Shown: piece after piece, positions 1-11,880 of the stretch | Numbering within the stretch: position 1 is the stretch's first letter | Layout: every line of letters starts with the position of its first letter | From: Candidatus Ruthturnera sp. | Lineage (GTDB): Bacteria; Pseudomonadota; Gammaproteobacteria; PS1; Pseudothioglobaceae | DNA length: 33,010 nucleotides | Assembly: GCA_018648985.1 (NCBI GenBank) | Contig: JABGOT010000084.1 | Location: forward strand, 1,470 to 34,479 | Direction: 5' to 3' | The notes under the pieces: generated by a model | What the model saw: the letters and a program-made list of their open reading frames with translations, nothing else | Told to the model about the DNA's origin: nothing | Databases searched by the model: none | Position numbers and translations under genes: made by a program

Positions 1-84
1 TTCAAAATTAACACCTTGTGCCTTCAAAAACCTCTGTGCTTTTTTAATGGTATCGCAATTTTTGATGCCGTACATTTTGATCAT
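1..84 (-). CDS. Spx/ArsC-family reductase (YffB-like), partial, runs off window start
   Basis: Reverse complement reads M(IK)MYGIKNCDTIKKAQRFLKAQGVNFE, the N-terminus typical of YffB/ArsC-like proteins; start overlaps the stop of the next gene (ATGA). Confidence 0.8.
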   Translation of the reverse strand, partial: MIKMYGIKNCDTIKKAQRFLKAQGVNFE

Positions 85-710
85 AATTTCGTATTGTAGA
101 ATTCTAAAATTTCTTTATTCTCTTGATCAACGATAATACGCAAACCCTTGCCAGGATAGTGCCAGTACTCAACACCTGGCTCGACTAAGTTAACGCTTTC
201 TGGCTGCTTGAATAACCCTGTAATCGTATCAGATGATAAATCTGCACTCGGAATAAAAGTAAGTGACTCAATTGGCAAGGCAAACATAGAAGCTTCGCCT
301 GCTTTATTAAATGAGATTTTTTTATTGCCCGTTGGCATAACTTCATTCTCTTTAATATTGCTATTTAAATAATCAAATTGATCATTACTGAGCGCTAAAT
401 TTAAAATAACTTTTGCTGAAATGCCGCCAACTTTAGTGCTAGAAAAAAACACTTCTAAATTTTGTTTTTTATCTTTATCTTCAAACAAAGAAGCCTTAAC
501 TTCAGTACCAAAGAGACGCATAGACTCGGCCAATGTACTCTCGCCCATAGTTAGGTCAAAAACAACAGTTTTACCTTGGTCATTAATGTAGCTTTGCCAA
601 GGCATGGCTTGGTTATCAGGGATTTCAATATTGCGTGTGCTTAGATAAAATACACCATAAATCACAAAAGCGATTAATAAAATAATAACAACTACTCTGC
701 TTTCTTTCAT
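81..710 (-). CDS. hypothetical protein with N-terminal membrane anchor
   Basis: 209-aa ORF, N-terminal hydrophobic segment VVVIILLIAFVIYGVFYL; coupled by overlaps to both neighbours. Confidence 0.7.
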   Translation of the reverse strand: MKESRVVVIILLIAFVIYGVFYLSTRNIEIPDNQAMPWQSYINDQGKTVVFDLTMGESTLAESMRLFGTEVKASLFEDKDKKQNLEVFFSSTKVGGISAKVILNLALSNDQFDYLNSNIKENEVMPTGNKKISFNKAGEASMFALPIESLTFIPSADLSSDTITGLFKQPESVNLVEPGVEYWHYPGKGLRIIVDQENKEILEFYNTKL

Positions 711-1117
711 CGTTTAAATGGATCCTTATTGGCTTTGCTTCTTAGCCAATTGAGTGCCTTAAATGTTGGCTCGTGATTGATGAATTTAAGCTCTAGCTTG
801 CGCTTACCTGGAAACTCCATTAAAAATAAACCCAATAAAATAGAAATCACACCTTGACCTGGTGTTACCAACATAATAACGCCAGCAACCAACAGCACAA
901 AGCCAATTAATGTTCTAATAATAACAACAAGCAAATGACCAAAATGCTTTATTTCAACCTTATGTTGATTGGTATGTACGAAGTAATCAGTAGGAATTTT
1001 TCCTAACAAAAATGGCGTTAATAAAAGACTAACAACAAAAACAACTAAAGATACAACACCCATCAAAAAAAAGTATTGCTGATAGTCTGCTGTTATTTGA
1101 ATGATAGAATCTAACAT
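707..1117 (-). CDS. small integral membrane protein (PGPGW-type transmembrane protein)
   Basis: 136-aa ORF with several hydrophobic helices and the motif VTPGQGVISILLGLFLMEFPGKRKLE. Confidence 0.65.
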   Translation of the reverse strand: MLDSIIQITADYQQYFFLMGVVSLVVFVVSLLLTPFLLGKIPTDYFVHTNQHKVEIKHFGHLLVVIIRTLIGFVLLVAGVIMLVTPGQGVISILLGLFLMEFPGKRKLELKFINHEPTFKALNWLRSKANKDPFKR

Positions 1118-1548
1118 TCCAATAAAAAAGTGACTGGCCCATCATTGGTGAGTGAGACTTGCATATCAGCGCCAAAAATACCTGTGGCAACTGTGTTGTG
1201 TGCTTTTTGCATTTGATGCACAAAGTAGTCATACAGTGCTTTGGCTTCAACAGGTGGTTTGGCAGTAGAAAACCCTGGTCGTGTGCCTGACTTAGTGTCT
1301 GCTGCTAGCGTAAATTGCGAAACAAGCAATACGCCGCCATTGATATCACTCACTGACAAATTCATTTTATCGTCAGTATCGTAAAACACGCGGTAGGACA
1401 ACAAGCGCTTAATCATTTTATCCACTTCGGCAAGTTCATCGTATTTTTCAATACCAACAAATACTAACAACCCTTGATCAATCTGCCCAGTTATTTGAGC
1501 ATCTACCTCAACTTGAGCCTTGCTAACACGTTGAATTAAGGCTTTCAT
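1111..1548 (-). CDS. dtd: D-aminoacyl-tRNA deacylase
   Basis: MKALIQRVSKAQVEV...GGVLLVSQFTLAADTKSGTRPGFSTA...NDGPVTFLLE are Dtd hallmarks. Confidence 0.95.
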   Translation of the reverse strand: MKALIQRVSKAQVEVDAQITGQIDQGLLVFVGIEKYDELAEVDKMIKRLLSYRVFYDTDDKMNLSVSDINGGVLLVSQFTLAADTKSGTRPGFSTAKPPVEAKALYDYFVHQMQKAHNTVATGIFGADMQVSLTNDGPVTFLLEC

Positions 1549-1558
1549 GGTTAGAAGC

Positions 1559-3595
1559 TTACGAGCTTAGATGTGACACATCTGCCACAGATAAGAATAA
1601 AGATCTAATCCAGTTAAGTAGTGTTAGGCGCGCTTGCTTTAACGAGGCATCATCAGCATTAACCATAACTTGCTCAAAGAATGCGTCAATGGCATCTTTA
1701 AGACTAAGCAACTCGTTCATTGACTGAGTGTAATCACTACTACCATCAAGTTTGTTAGCAACTGTTTGTGTTGCTTCAAATAATGTTTTCTCTGCTGATT
1801 CTACCAATACACTGGTGTCAACTTCAATTCCTAAGTCTTGATGATCTTTAAGCATGTTGGCAATACGTTTGTTGGCTTCAATCAGGCTAGTTGATGCACT
1901 GTCATTAGTAAATTCGTTAAGTGCGCCAACCCTTAAGTGGAAATCATAAGGTGATTCTGGACGTACTGCTAACACCGCCTCAAACGCTTTACTACTGACT
2001 TTCTGTTCTTTGTAATAAGCACGCAAGCGATCCATCATAAACTGATAAATAGCATCTGCGCTTGATCTGTCAACCTCTGAAGCATGTAGTTCAAGTGACT
2101 GCGCAATAAGCGACTTCAGGTCAAGCTTAAGTTTGGCCTCCACCATTATTCTTAATAAACCTAATGCCATGCGTCGAAGGGCATAAGGATCTTTCGACCC
2201 AGTTGGCCCTTGGCCAATACCATATATACCAGTAATGGTATCAAGCTTGTCGGCAATTGCGACCACTAAACCTTCATTGGTACTTGGCAACGTATCACCT
2301 GCAAACCTCGGGTGATAGTGCTCACTAATAGCAGTTGCCACAGCGGCATCTTCACCATCATTATGTGCGTAGTAACCACCCATCACGCCTTGTAAATCAG
2401 CAAATTCACCCACCATGTCAGTCACCAAATCAGTTTTTGCAAGTAGCCCTGCACGCGCACTATGGTCTGCATTAGCGCCAATTACATTAGCAATATAGCC
2501 AGATAGTGACTCAATACGTTTGGCTTTATCACCCATAGACCCAAGTGATTTCATAAATAAAACATGCTCAAGCTTGGATAGGCGTGATTCTAATGAATTG
2601 GCTTTATCTTGCTCCCAGAAAAACTCTGAGTCAGTTAAGCGTGGTCTAATAACGCGCTCATTGCCATCGATGATTACTGATAAATCACTAGATTCGATAT
2701 TGGCTACCGAGATAAAAGCAGGTAACAGTTTGCCATTGTTATCCACCATGTGGAAATACTTCTGGTGTGATTTCATAGCAGAGATAAGCGCCTCTTCTGG
2801 CACATCTAAAAACCTTGCATCAAAGCCACCTGAAAATGCTCTTGGATATTCAACCAGAGCACAAACTTCCTCTAGTAATGATTCATCAATCACTGCATTT
2901 GACTGGCAATCAAGTGCGACTTGCATCACCTGCTCACGAATCATTTCTTTGCGTGCATCAAAGTCAACCTCGATCTGCGCTTTGTTTAATAAAGTTTGAC
3001 GGTAATCACCTGCATTAGCAATATCAAACGTTTGTTCGCCAGTAAAACGTAAGCCTCGAGTGGTGTTGCCACTACTTAAACCCATTACTGTTGCTTCTAC
3101 CACGTCACTACCTAGTATCATGATTAACCAATGCGTTGGACGCACAAAGTTAAAATCAAGATCACCCCAACGCATGGCACGGGTAATGGGTATTTTTTTA
3201 ATGGCGTTATCAACAATATCTTGTAATAAATCTTGCGTTTTTAGGCCTTTTTGCTCTTTGGTAAAAAAATAATAATCCGCTTTGCCAAAGGCTTTTTGTT
3301 CTAAGTCGGACTTATCAACACCACATGATTTTGCAAAACCTTCAACCGCTTGATCAGGTGCACTGACTGATGGGCCTTTGCGCTCAATAGTTTGGTCTTC
3401 TTGCTGCAGCTGAAGATCACTCACCAATACAGCTAAACGCCTTGGTGTGGCAAAAGACTCAGCCTTAGCATATGACAGATTAAGCTCAGATAATTGTGTA
3501 GTTACATTGCTCGTCAGTGCGCTGGATAATTGTTTTAATAACTTAGGTGGTAATTCCTCTGTGCCTAATTCTAATAAAAAATCTTGTGTACTCAT
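1559..3595 (-). CDS. glyS: glycine--tRNA ligase beta subunit
   Basis: 678 aa; [17 protein letters not shown]-terminus, [40 protein letters not shown]. Confidence 0.97.
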   Translation of the reverse strand: MSTQDFLLELGTEELPPKLLKQLSSALTSNVTTQLSELNLSYAKAESFATPRRLAVLVSDLQLQQEDQTIERKGPSVSAPDQAVEGFAKSCGVDKSDLEQKAFGKADYYFFTKEQKGLKTQDLLQDIVDNAIKKIPITRAMRWGDLDFNFVRPTHWLIMILGSDVVEATVMGLSSGNTTRGLRFTGEQTFDIANAGDYRQTLLNKAQIEVDFDARKEMIREQVMQVALDCQSNAVIDESLLEEVCALVEYPRAFSGGFDARFLDVPEEALISAMKSHQKYFHMVDNNGKLLPAFISVANIESSDLSVIIDGNERVIRPRLTDSEFFWEQDKANSLESRLSKLEHVLFMKSLGSMGDKAKRIESLSGYIANVIGANADHSARAGLLAKTDLVTDMVGEFADLQGVMGGYYAHNDGEDAAVATAISEHYHPRFAGDTLPSTNEGLVVAIADKLDTITGIYGIGQGPTGSKDPYALRRMALGLLRIMVEAKLKLDLKSLIAQSLELHASEVDRSSADAIYQFMMDRLRAYYKEQKVSSKAFEAVLAVRPESPYDFHLRVGALNEFTNDSASTSLIEANKRIANMLKDHQDLGIEVDTSVLVESAEKTLFEATQTVANKLDGSSDYTQSMNELLSLKDAIDAFFEQVMVNADDASLKQARLTLLNWIRSLFLSVADVSHLSS

Positions 3596-4299
3596 ACTAT
3601 TTGAAACCTTAATTTACCTTTGTTTAAATCGACCATCACTGAACGTGCGTAGAGCTTGGTTGGCACCACGTCAAATTTCTTATACACACCAGCAATGGAA
3701 ACCAATTGCGCATTAAAAGATTGAATAAAAATAGTGGCTTTATCATCGCCAGAAATACCAGCAAAAACCTTTCCTTGCACTTCCTTGTAAGCAGAAACAC
3801 TACCATATGACATTACTTCTGCATCTGACTTAACCTTGCCTAATAACACCAAATCACTGTCCATTGCCACCACTTGCGCTGATGAATAAACTTTATTAGC
3901 CACAATTTTAGGAGCTTGATAAACTTTATCCTGATGCGGGTTAGGCTCGTCATTAACGATTTTTTTAGGTTTTTTAGGTTTGCTTGGTGTGAGTGATTTA
4001 CCAAATACTGCCAAGCCCGAAAATTTAGCAAAATCAATCAGCTCTTGTTTACGTGAACGAATACCTACTGCCACCATGTCATTTTGAGTTAGTATTTCTA
4101 TTAGCACTGCCAATTCATTAGCTTGAAAGTGTTTATTTTCAATTTCAAGAATCACTGGCGCATGCTGAAATTGTTTTTTATTATTGTTGGCTAAATCAGC
4201 AATTTCAGTGAGTAAATCGTCAATGTTGTTGGTTAACACTCTGAGCGTATAAAGCGCTTCGGTTTGAGTTTTTACTTCGATTAGATTAGGTTTTTTCAT
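3592..4299 (-). CDS. minC: septum site-determining protein MinC
   Basis: C-terminal beta-helix motifs [54 protein letters not shown]. Confidence 0.93.
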   Translation of the reverse strand: MKKPNLIEVKTQTEALYTLRVLTNNIDDLLTEIADLANNNKKQFQHAPVILEIENKHFQANELAVLIEILTQNDMVAVGIRSRKQELIDFAKFSGLAVFGKSLTPSKPKKPKKIVNDEPNPHQDKVYQAPKIVANKVYSSAQVVAMDSDLVLLGKVKSDAEVMSYGSVSAYKEVQGKVFAGISGDDKATIFIQSFNAQLVSIAGVYKKFDVVPTKLYARSVMVDLNKGKLRFQIV

Positions 4300-4304
4300 C
4301 TAAT

Positions 4305-4700
4305 TTAATCCTTCCAGCTCTGCGTACAATCTAAAAAGAACCAGACGCGCTTCATGCCAGTATCACCACTCAGCATCAACTCTAACGGCGCTTTATGTTT
4401 AAATTTTTTGACTGGTCGTTTTAGCCAAATAGATGCGTATTCACGATTGGTCGGAAAGGTTGTACCCAACGACTCATGGATGCCTAAAATCATCTCACTG
4501 CGATTAATAGAAGTTTGGTTAAAATCAAAAGGCTTGTCGCCTCTTCTGTATAAATACAAATGTCTGGCTTTAATTGTTTCTGGCAAACCTAACAATGTAA
4601 TTTGATCTTGGTCGGCTAATTTCCATTGTTCCATAATCTGTGTCAACCGAACGGTAAGGTTGTTCTTTTGATCATCAGTAATGCTATCGAGATCTATCAT
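4305..4700 (-). CDS. Xre/MbcA/ParS-like (DUF2384-type) toxin-binding domain protein
   Basis: C-terminal ...LGTTFPTNREYASIWLKRPVKKFKHKAPLELMLSGDTGMKRVWFFL resembles the MbcA/ParS/Xre C-terminal domain (WL..P...F....PLELML.GD.G...V..FL); overlaps tolA end. Confidence 0.65.
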   Translation of the reverse strand: MIDLDSITDDQKNNLTVRLTQIMEQWKLADQDQITLLGLPETIKARHLYLYRRGDKPFDFNQTSINRSEMILGIHESLGTTFPTNREYASIWLKRPVKKFKHKAPLELMLSGDTGMKRVWFFLDCTQSWKD

Positions 4701-5560
4701 CAGTTCACCCTAAAATGAAACAAGATCTCACGATCGAATACGCTTTTATCTGGTGCAGGTGGCAATGGCGAGGCTTTGTATACTGCGCGCTCAATGGCAT
4801 CTTTAAAAGATTTTGACTTAGCGCCATTATCAACAACACAAGATTGGACATTTACACTTTGCACGTTACCATCAACATCTTGCAAGATATGAACATCACA
4901 TCCCCAGTTGTCTTTTGCACCTTGATAGCGCCACTGATTATGAACTCTAGAGGCGATTTGATTAATGTAATTAACCTTTAACTCATTTAAGATATCTTCT
5001 TGGGCGATTTCTCTATCTTGATCTTCTTCTGATTGAATTTCCTTTTTCAGCGCACGATTTTTTTGCTCTTTTTTAAACTTTTTATTTTCAGCTTTGCGTT
5101 GTTTTTCAATCTCTTGTTTTTTCTTTTCAGCAACTTTGGTTTTTTTCTCCGCTTCTTTGCGTTTCTTTTCCGCTACTGCTTTGGCTTTTTTCTCTTTTTG
5201 AGTTTTAGCTTTGAGTTGGTTGATTTTTCTTTGTTTTTGATAGCGTTGATCTTCTAACACTTTTAGGCGTTTTTCTTCACGCTGAATTTTTAACGCTTTG
5301 TTTTTTTGAATATCAACCAAGCGTTGTTTTTCTTTTTTAATTTCAGTTAGGTCAATCGTAACTGCTTTAGGGATGGACTTAGAAGCAGCTTTTTTAGGAG
5401 GCTCCTTGGGGATCTCCCAACGCTGAACATTAGAAAAAAATAAACCGATTATCAGTACAAGATGAAATACCACAGCCACCCAAAAAGCAATTGGATGGCT
5501 TTTAGCAATCTCAGGTAGTTTAACTTTTTTAATAAAATCTGTATTCATGCTACTTGGCAT
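4700..5560 (-). CDS. tolA: cell envelope integrity protein TolA
   Basis: N-terminal TM anchor, long Lys/Glu/Ala-rich helical region, C-terminal HNQWRYQGAKDNWGCDVHILQDVDGNVQSVNVQSC; adjacent to tolR. Confidence 0.9.
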   Translation of the reverse strand: MPSSMNTDFIKKVKLPEIAKSHPIAFWVAVVFHLVLIIGLFFSNVQRWEIPKEPPKKAASKSIPKAVTIDLTEIKKEKQRLVDIQKNKALKIQREEKRLKVLEDQRYQKQRKINQLKAKTQKEKKAKAVAEKKRKEAEKKTKVAEKKKQEIEKQRKAENKKFKKEQKNRALKKEIQSEEDQDREIAQEDILNELKVNYINQIASRVHNQWRYQGAKDNWGCDVHILQDVDGNVQSVNVQSCVVDNGAKSKSFKDAIERAVYKASPLPPAPDKSVFDREILFHFRVN

Positions 5561-6002
5561 CTGGTGATTCGGTCACAATACCGACTTTATCCACCCCGTT
5601 TTTTTGTAAGAAAGACATTAACGCAATGACCGAACCATAAGCAACTTCTCGGTCACCCCTGACAAAAACCTTCATCTGCGGGGAAAAACTCAATCTTGCT
5701 TGTACACGTGCGGCAATTCTACTAAGTGGTAAGCGTTCGCCTGAATCAACATCAGCACTTTCATCAGCCATTGAGTTAATAAAATACTCTCCAGCTCGGT
5801 TGATAGTGATAATAGTGGGCTGTTGCTCAGAAAAGTCAACCATTTTTGCCTCAGCAGCAGGTAGATCAACATCAATCCCTTGCTCGATAATAGGCGTGGT
5901 CATCATAAAGATTACCAATAGCACTAGCATTACGTCAATATAGGGAACAATATTGATTTGCGCATCGATAGCCGGTCTAGCGCGTTTTGGTAATTCAATC
6001 AT
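5550..6002 (-). CDS. tolR: TolR (ExbD family)
   Basis: INIVPYIDVMLVLLVIFMMTTPIIEQGIDVDLP; FVRGDREVAYG. Confidence 0.95.
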   Translation of the reverse strand: MIELPKRARPAIDAQINIVPYIDVMLVLLVIFMMTTPIIEQGIDVDLPAAEAKMVDFSEQQPTIITINRAGEYFINSMADESADVDSGERLPLSRIAARVQARLSFSPQMKVFVRGDREVAYGSVIALMSFLQKNGVDKVGIVTESPDAK

Positions 6003-6008
6003 TATTAA

Positions 6009-6677
6009 CTACTGTTGTCTCTGGAAAATAACAAATAATTCTTCAATAAAGGCGGTGTATTTATTGCCAATCGACTCTACTTGAGAAACTAAGCGATTGT
6101 AAGCAATGGTAGCTGGAATCGCAGCAAACAAACCAAACGCTGTCGCAATTAAAGCCTCAGCAATACCAGGCGCAACAATTGCGATAGTGGCTTGCTTAAC
6201 CGACGCTAGACCAATAAATGAATGCATAATTCCCCAAACGGTGCCAAATAAACCAATATACGGGCTAGATGACGCAATCATTGCCAATATGCTCAAACCA
6301 CCATCTAGACGATCAATTTCATTATTAGCAGTGGTGTTCATTGAACGGTAAGCACGTTCAGAATTCATAACAAGCGACTGATTAGAGGTTGACTTTGAGT
6401 GTGTAAACTCACCATAACCAGAGCCAAAAATATGCTCCATCGGTGTGCGGTCAGATACGATTTCAGGGATCTCAGTATGTAATTTGTCTAAATTTGTATC
6501 GGCTAAAAAGTGATTGTGAAAAACTTTAATATCGTTCTTAGCGTCCATTAAAGTTTTCTTTTTTGACAAGATCAGCGTCCAAGAATAAACACTCATTAAT
6601 ACCAAGATAAACATAACCACTTGCACCACAAAACCGGCGCTGAGGATTAGACTAATAATACTCAAACTGTTATCCAT
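6009..6677 (-). CDS. tolQ: TolQ (ExbB/MotA family)
   Basis: 222 aa; LSILAMIASSSPYIGLFGTVWGIMHSFIGLA...IAPGIAEALIATAFGLFAAIPATIAYN. Confidence 0.95.
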   Translation of the reverse strand: MDNSLSIISLILSAGFVVQVVMFILVLMSVYSWTLILSKKKTLMDAKNDIKVFHNHFLADTNLDKLHTEIPEIVSDRTPMEHIFGSGYGEFTHSKSTSNQSLVMNSERAYRSMNTTANNEIDRLDGGLSILAMIASSSPYIGLFGTVWGIMHSFIGLASVKQATIAIVAPGIAEALIATAFGLFAAIPATIAYNRLVSQVESIGNKYTAFIEELFVIFQRQQ

Positions 6678-7068
6678 TTATTTTCTCCAAAATGATTGAC
6701 GGAATACCGCAAGGTTTAAAACTATCTGCATGCAAACATGCCACGGTTATTTGTGCCTCAAATAATACCTTATTTTGCCCTGAAGGCGTTATTTTCTGTG
6801 AAAAAATCAGGCTTGCTCGACCCACTTTTTTAATTAAAGTTTGCACGCTTAGTAAATCATTAAATTTAGCTGGTGAATGGTAATCTGCATTAATTGATCT
6901 GACTGCAAAAATTACATTATGTGTTTCAATCAAATCATCTTGCTCAAAACCTAACCCTCTAAGATATTCACTACGTCCGCGCTCAATAAACTTTAAGTAA
7001 TTGGCGTAATACACAACCCCACCACTGTCTGTATCTTCGTAGTAGACTCTTACCTCTAAACTACTCAT
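6670..7068 (-). CDS. ybgC: acyl-CoA thioesterase YbgC (hot-dog fold)
   Basis: [32 protein letters not shown] motif. Confidence 0.93.
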   Translation of the reverse strand: MSSLEVRVYYEDTDSGGVVYYANYLKFIERGRSEYLRGLGFEQDDLIETHNVIFAVRSINADYHSPAKFNDLLSVQTLIKKVGRASLIFSQKITPSGQNKVLFEAQITVACLHADSFKPCGIPSIILEKING

Positions 7069-8119
7069 TAAACAAGTCTTTGCTACTAGAATGCTTGGAT
7101 AAACCCAGGTGCTCGTAAGTTAAGTTAGTAGCACTTCGCCCTCTTGGAGTTCGGTGAATAAAACCCTGTTGAATCAAATAAGGTTCTACCATATCCTCCA
7201 GCGTACCTCGCTCTTCTCCAATTGCTGTAGCCAAAGTATCCAAACCAACAGGGCCACCTGCAAATTTATTGGTAATAATAGATAAATAATCACGATCAAG
7301 TTGCTCCAACCCAGCCTCATCTACTTTCAGTGCACTTAGCGCTTCATTGGCAATCTGTTGATGAATAATGCCATCGGCTTTTACATCAGCAAAATCACGT
7401 ACACGACGCAATAGTCGATTTGCAATTCGTGGTGTGCCGCGAGATCGTTTGGCAATTTCATGTGCACCACTTGGCTCAATCTCAATGCCTAGAATTTTGG
7501 CAGAGCGCTCTACAATTGTTTGTAAATCTTTGTCATTGTAAAACTCCAAACGCTGAACAATGCCAAAGCGATCACGCAGTGGTGAGGTTAGCATGCCGGC
7601 GCGAGTGGTGGCACCAATTAAAGTAAATGGGGGCAACTCTAGCTGCACAGAATGCGCGGCCACGCCTTCGCCCACCATAATATCGAGTTTGAAATCCTCT
7701 AATGCTGGGTACAGGATTTCCTCTACCACTGGATTTAAACGGTGAATTTCATCAATAAATAAAACGTCATAAGGCTCTAACTTAGTCAAAATCGCTGCCA
7801 AATCACCCGAACGCTCTAAAACCGGCCCTGAAGTTTGTTTTATTCCTGCACCCATTTGATTGGCAATAACATTGGCCAAAGTGGTTTTTCCCAAACCAGG
7901 AGGACCATAAATAAGACAATGATCAAGCGCATCTTGACGCTTTTTTGCTGCCTTAATAAACAATGCCATCTGCGATTTAACATCATCTTGGCCGATGTAT
8001 TCAGATAACGAATCTGGTCGGACTGATGTCATTACAATATCTTCACCGCCCTGATCTTGCCCCTCTAGAGAGCTGCTGTGTAGTGCTTGTCCACCTACTA
8101 AAGAGTCTTGTTCTATCAT
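7061..8119 (-). CDS. ruvB: Holliday junction branch migration DNA helicase RuvB
   Basis: [57 protein letters not shown]. Confidence 0.98.
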   Translation of the reverse strand: MIEQDSLVGGQALHSSSLEGQDQGGEDIVMTSVRPDSLSEYIGQDDVKSQMALFIKAAKKRQDALDHCLIYGPPGLGKTTLANVIANQMGAGIKQTSGPVLERSGDLAAILTKLEPYDVLFIDEIHRLNPVVEEILYPALEDFKLDIMVGEGVAAHSVQLELPPFTLIGATTRAGMLTSPLRDRFGIVQRLEFYNDKDLQTIVERSAKILGIEIEPSGAHEIAKRSRGTPRIANRLLRRVRDFADVKADGIIHQQIANEALSALKVDEAGLEQLDRDYLSIITNKFAGGPVGLDTLATAIGEERGTLEDMVEPYLIQQGFIHRTPRGRSATNLTYEHLGLSKHSSSKDLFNE

Positions 8120-8141
8120 ACTGAATTGCTGAATTTTTCTA

Positions 8142-8654
8142 TCATTTTAACTCATTAACCTCGTTAATCAATAGCTTGATTTTAATCGCCTTTGTTAAAT
8201 GATTAAGACGCACAATTTTAGGATAGTTCACTCCGTTAATTTGTTGATAACTGATGATTTTTACCTGCCACTCATCATCAACAGATTGCTTGTGTTGAAA
8301 CAAAATAGGTGCTAATCTTTGAATTGGAAAATACCAGCCAAATTCATCACTCATCCACTGCTCTAAATTGGATTCAATTATCTTGCCATCTATCCACAAA
8401 CCTTGAGTATTTGATTTAATGTCAATCTGCCCCAGCCCAAGTGAAGCACTAAGCTTAAGAGTGTAATCTTGATTTTTAGCATTAATAACAAAACCAATGT
8501 TTTGATTACGATTGTCCATTGACATGCCCACCCTACCCTGTGCTTGCCACTGTGTGGGAATTATTAGCGATGACGCAGGCTTTATAGGCTTGCTTTCAAG
8601 TGTGGCACAGCCTTGTAAAAACCACCCAAATAATAATATTACCATCCATTTCAT
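8142..8654 (-). CDS. lolB: outer membrane lipoprotein localisation factor LolB
   Basis: 170 aa; lipobox [14 protein letters not shown], divergent to hemA as in other gammaproteobacteria. Confidence 0.8.
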   Translation of the reverse strand: MKWMVILLFGWFLQGCATLESKPIKPASSLIIPTQWQAQGRVGMSMDNRNQNIGFVINAKNQDYTLKLSASLGLGQIDIKSNTQGLWIDGKIIESNLEQWMSDEFGWYFPIQRLAPILFQHKQSVDDEWQVKIISYQQINGVNYPKIVRLNHLTKAIKIKLLINEVNELK

Positions 8655-8733
8655 AGAATGCTCATTCTAACACCGACTATGGCTCTCATTGTATAATCAA
8701 GCGTTTGTTTGAGTTTGTTTATTAATTTCTTCT

Positions 8734-9993
8734 ATGCAACGTATCGCAATTCTAAGTGTTAACCATCAACTCGCGCCGGTCGAAGTGCGTGAGAAAGTTG
8801 CGTTTGCATCTGGTGAATTAAACAATGCATTGACTCGGTTTAATCAAACCAAAGGTGTCGAGGCGTGTGCTATTTTATCCACCTGTAATCGTACTGAAGT
8901 TTATGCCGTCATCAACACAGACAATGCACAAGAAATACTTAGTGATTATTTATCCAACACACACAATATTGATCGATCAGAAATTGACCCTTATTTAAGT
9001 TATTTTGAAGGCGATCATGCGGTTGAGCATATTTGCCATGTAGCAACCGGACTAGACTCTTTAGTCTTAGGTGAACCGCAAATCTTAGGTCAGCTTAAAG
9101 ACGCTTACCACGCCGCTAAAGAGGCGAACACACTCAATAAATTATTAGAAAAATTATTCCAACACGCTTTTTCAACCGCTAAAAAAGTTAGAACCGATAC
9201 AGGGATTGGTTCATCTCCTGTTTCTGTCGCTTATTGCGCTGTCAAACTTAGTGAGAAAATTTTTGCCGATTTAGCAGAGCAAACTGTCATGCTGATTGGT
9301 GCGGGTGAAATGATAGAGTTATGCGCACAACACCTAAATCAAAAAGGTGTTAACAACATGATTGTTGCCAATAGAACAGTTGAAAATGCAGAAAAAATCG
9401 CCTCACTTTATGGCGCTACAGTCATTAGTCTTAAACAGTTTTCTAACTTGATTCATGAAGCAGATATTATTATTTCATCTACTGCTGCGTCAGTGCCAAT
9501 CATCGGCAAAGGTTTGGTAGAAACTGCACTTAAACTACGTAAGCACAAGCCTATATTCATGCTCGATATTGCCATACCACGTGATATTGAGCCAGAAGTA
9601 GCTCAGTTAGATGATGTATTTTTGTACACAATTGACGATCTTCAGCAAGTTGTTAATGAGAATATCGACTCTCGCCAACGAGAAAAGACATTGGCTGAAG
9701 AAATCATTGTTGGTCAAAATAAAAAATTTGATGACTGGCTAGCAACACTACCAAATGAACAAATTGTGCAAGCTTATCGTCAAAATGCTTACCAAATTAA
9801 AGAACTAGCAGTTGAGGCGGCACTCAAAAAACTTAAAAATGGTGGAGATTCAGCAGCCATTATTAGCCAATTAGCTGATCAACTAACCAACAAACTCTTG
9901 CATGCACCTTTTGGCAATATTAAACAAGCCTCTACTGAACAACTAAATCAGTGTGAGGGCTGTGTGCCTAAGAATAAAACCAAAAAATCATGA
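8734..9993 (+). CDS. hemA: glutamyl-tRNA reductase
   Basis: [46 protein letters not shown]-type nucleotide-binding motif. Confidence 0.97.
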   Translation: MQRIAILSVNHQLAPVEVREKVAFASGELNNALTRFNQTKGVEACAILSTCNRTEVYAVINTDNAQEILSDYLSNTHNIDRSEIDPYLSYFEGDHAVEHICHVATGLDSLVLGEPQILGQLKDAYHAAKEANTLNKLLEKLFQHAFSTAKKVRTDTGIGSSPVSVAYCAVKLSEKIFADLAEQTVMLIGAGEMIELCAQHLNQKGVNNMIVANRTVENAEKIASLYGATVISLKQFSNLIHEADIIISSTAASVPIIGKGLVETALKLRKHKPIFMLDIAIPRDIEPEVAQLDDVFLYTIDDLQQVVNENIDSRQREKTLAEEIIVGQNKKFDDWLATLPNEQIVQAYRQNAYQIKELAVEAALKKLKNGGDSAAIISQLADQLTNKLLHAPFGNIKQASTEQLNQCEGCVPKNKTKKS

Positions 9994-11081
9994 ATGCTTC
10001 TATTTTAACCAAGCTTGAACAGCTATCCATGCGCCTAGAAGAAGTAGGCGCCATGCTGTCTGATCCCGAAGTAGCATCAGATCAAAAAAAATTCCGTGAG
10101 TTATCTATTGAGCATTCACAGCTCACCCCAGTCAATGAGCAGTTTTCTCAATACTTAGCCACCCAAGAAGACATTGAAGCAGCCGAAAGCATGTTGCTAG
10201 AAGATGACGACGAGATGAAAGCCATGGCTAAGGAAGAAATCTCAGAAGGTAAAGCAAAACTAGAACAGCTTGATTTAGAACTTAAAAAAGCACTACTCCC
10301 TAAAGACCCAAATGACTCTCGCAATATTATTATCGAGATAAGAGCAGGTACAGGTGGTGATGAAGCGTCAATCTTCTCGGGTGATTTATTTAGAATGTAT
10401 TCTCGCTATGTTGAAAAACAAAAATGGCAAATAGAAATATTAAGTTCTAACATTGGTGATCACGGTGGCTTCAAAGAGGTTATCGCTCGTATCAGTGGCG
10501 CTAATGTTTATGCAAAACTCAAATTTGAATCTGGTGCACATCGAGTACAACGCGTACCAGAAACTGAATCCCAAGGCCGTGTACACACCTCAGCCTGCAC
10601 TGTAGCGATCATGCCTGAAGTTGAGAATATTGAAGAGGTTGATATCAATATGGGTGATGTTCGTGTTGACACTTTTAGGGCGTCAGGTGCGGGTGGTCAG
10701 CACGTTAATAAAACTGACTCTGCTGTACGTGTTACTCATATTCCAACTGGCACTGTGGTCGAGTGTCAAGACGGGCGCTCGCAACACAAAAATAAAGCGC
10801 AAGCAATGTCAGTATTGGCATCTAGAATTCTCGATGCGCAGCAACAAGTACAACAAAAAGAACAAGCATCAGCTCGAAAAGAATTGGTTGGTAGTGGCGA
10901 TCGCTCACAACGTATTCGTACTTATAACTATCCACAAGGGCGTATTACCGATCATCGCATTAACTTAACGCTATACAAATTAGCTGAGATTATGGAAGGT
11001 GATTTAGAATCGATTATCGAGCCTTTGATTGTTGAACAGCAAACCAGCCAACTCACAGACCTGAACGACACACTAGCTTAA
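9990..11081 (+). CDS. prfA: peptide chain release factor 1
   Basis: [47 protein letters not shown] (GGQ motif), [19 protein letters not shown]. Confidence 0.98.
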   Translation: MNASILTKLEQLSMRLEEVGAMLSDPEVASDQKKFRELSIEHSQLTPVNEQFSQYLATQEDIEAAESMLLEDDDEMKAMAKEEISEGKAKLEQLDLELKKALLPKDPNDSRNIIIEIRAGTGGDEASIFSGDLFRMYSRYVEKQKWQIEILSSNIGDHGGFKEVIARISGANVYAKLKFESGAHRVQRVPETESQGRVHTSACTVAIMPEVENIEEVDINMGDVRVDTFRASGAGGQHVNKTDSAVRVTHIPTGTVVECQDGRSQHKNKAQAMSVLASRILDAQQQVQQKEQASARKELVGSGDRSQRIRTYNYPQGRITDHRINLTLYKLAEIMEGDLESIIEPLIVEQQTSQLTDLNDTLA

Positions 11082-11864
11082 ATTTTTAGGCGCTACCAGC
11101 TGAGAAAACACAAACAAAACACCCAGTGAAATTACAATCGCTGGACCTGTTGCCACATCATAATACATCGACCCACTCAGGCCAATAATTACCGCTACCA
11201 TTGAGATAAAAATTGACTGAAATACCATTTGACTGGGTGTATGAGCAAACACTCTGGCAATCGCAGGTGGAATAATCAGCAGTGAAGTGATGAGTAATAC
11301 GCCTACAATTTGTACCGAAACTGACACAGCAAGTGCAATCATTAACATAAATAGCAGCTGATAGAATAGGTGGTTAAGCCCTTCTGCTCTAGCCAATTCT
11401 TCGTTTAAAGTTAATAACAATAAACGCTGCCAAAAAACAGACATCAGCACTACAATCACTATTAATACCGCATACACCCAAATAATATCATCTCGAGTGA
11501 TGGATAAAATATCACCAAATAAGAGTGAGAAATAGTCGGTATTAGCACCGCCAACCAAGGCAAGAACAACAATACCTAATGAAAGTGCGATATGAGAAAA
11601 AATCCCTAAAATCGCATCATTAGATAAAAACTGTCGCTCTTGTAAAGTGACAATCAAAAAAGCAAAAATTGCACCTGTAATAATCAAACCAAAATGAATA
11701 CCTAAGCCGCTAGCCAAACCTAGAGATACACCTAGTAATGCACTGTGTGAGATCGATTCGGAAAAGTAGCTCATGCGCTTCCAAATCACAAAGCAACCGA
11801 GTGATCCAGCAATAATAGAAATACCCACAGCCGCCAGGACCGCTCTAAGAATAAAATCTTCCAT
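11073..11864 (-). CDS. znuB: zinc ABC transporter permease ZnuB (ABC-3 family)
   Basis: 263 aa polytopic; [51 protein letters not shown]. Confidence 0.9.
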   Translation of the reverse strand: MEDFILRAVLAAVGISIIAGSLGCFVIWKRMSYFSESISHSALLGVSLGLASGLGIHFGLIITGAIFAFLIVTLQERQFLSNDAILGIFSHIALSLGIVVLALVGGANTDYFSLLFGDILSITRDDIIWVYAVLIVIVVLMSVFWQRLLLLTLNEELARAEGLNHLFYQLLFMLMIALAVSVSVQIVGVLLITSLLIIPPAIARVFAHTPSQMVFQSIFISMVAVIIGLSGSMYYDVATGPAIVISLGVLFVFSQLVAPKNLS

Positions 11865-11880
11865 CTAAATCAAAAAAATC

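Noticed and set aside
2520-2999. 159-aa plus-strand ORF (and 2815..3018, 3060..3272, 3447..3716) opposite glyS
   Set aside because: Antisense shadow ORFs of a confidently identified gene; no domain-like sequence or SD.
5033-5257. Phe/Leu-rich plus-strand ORF
   Set aside because: Antisense of the Lys-rich TolA helical domain; compositional artefact.
10621-10968. 115-aa ORF inside prfA
   Set aside because: Out-of-frame ORF within prfA; product shows no family signature.
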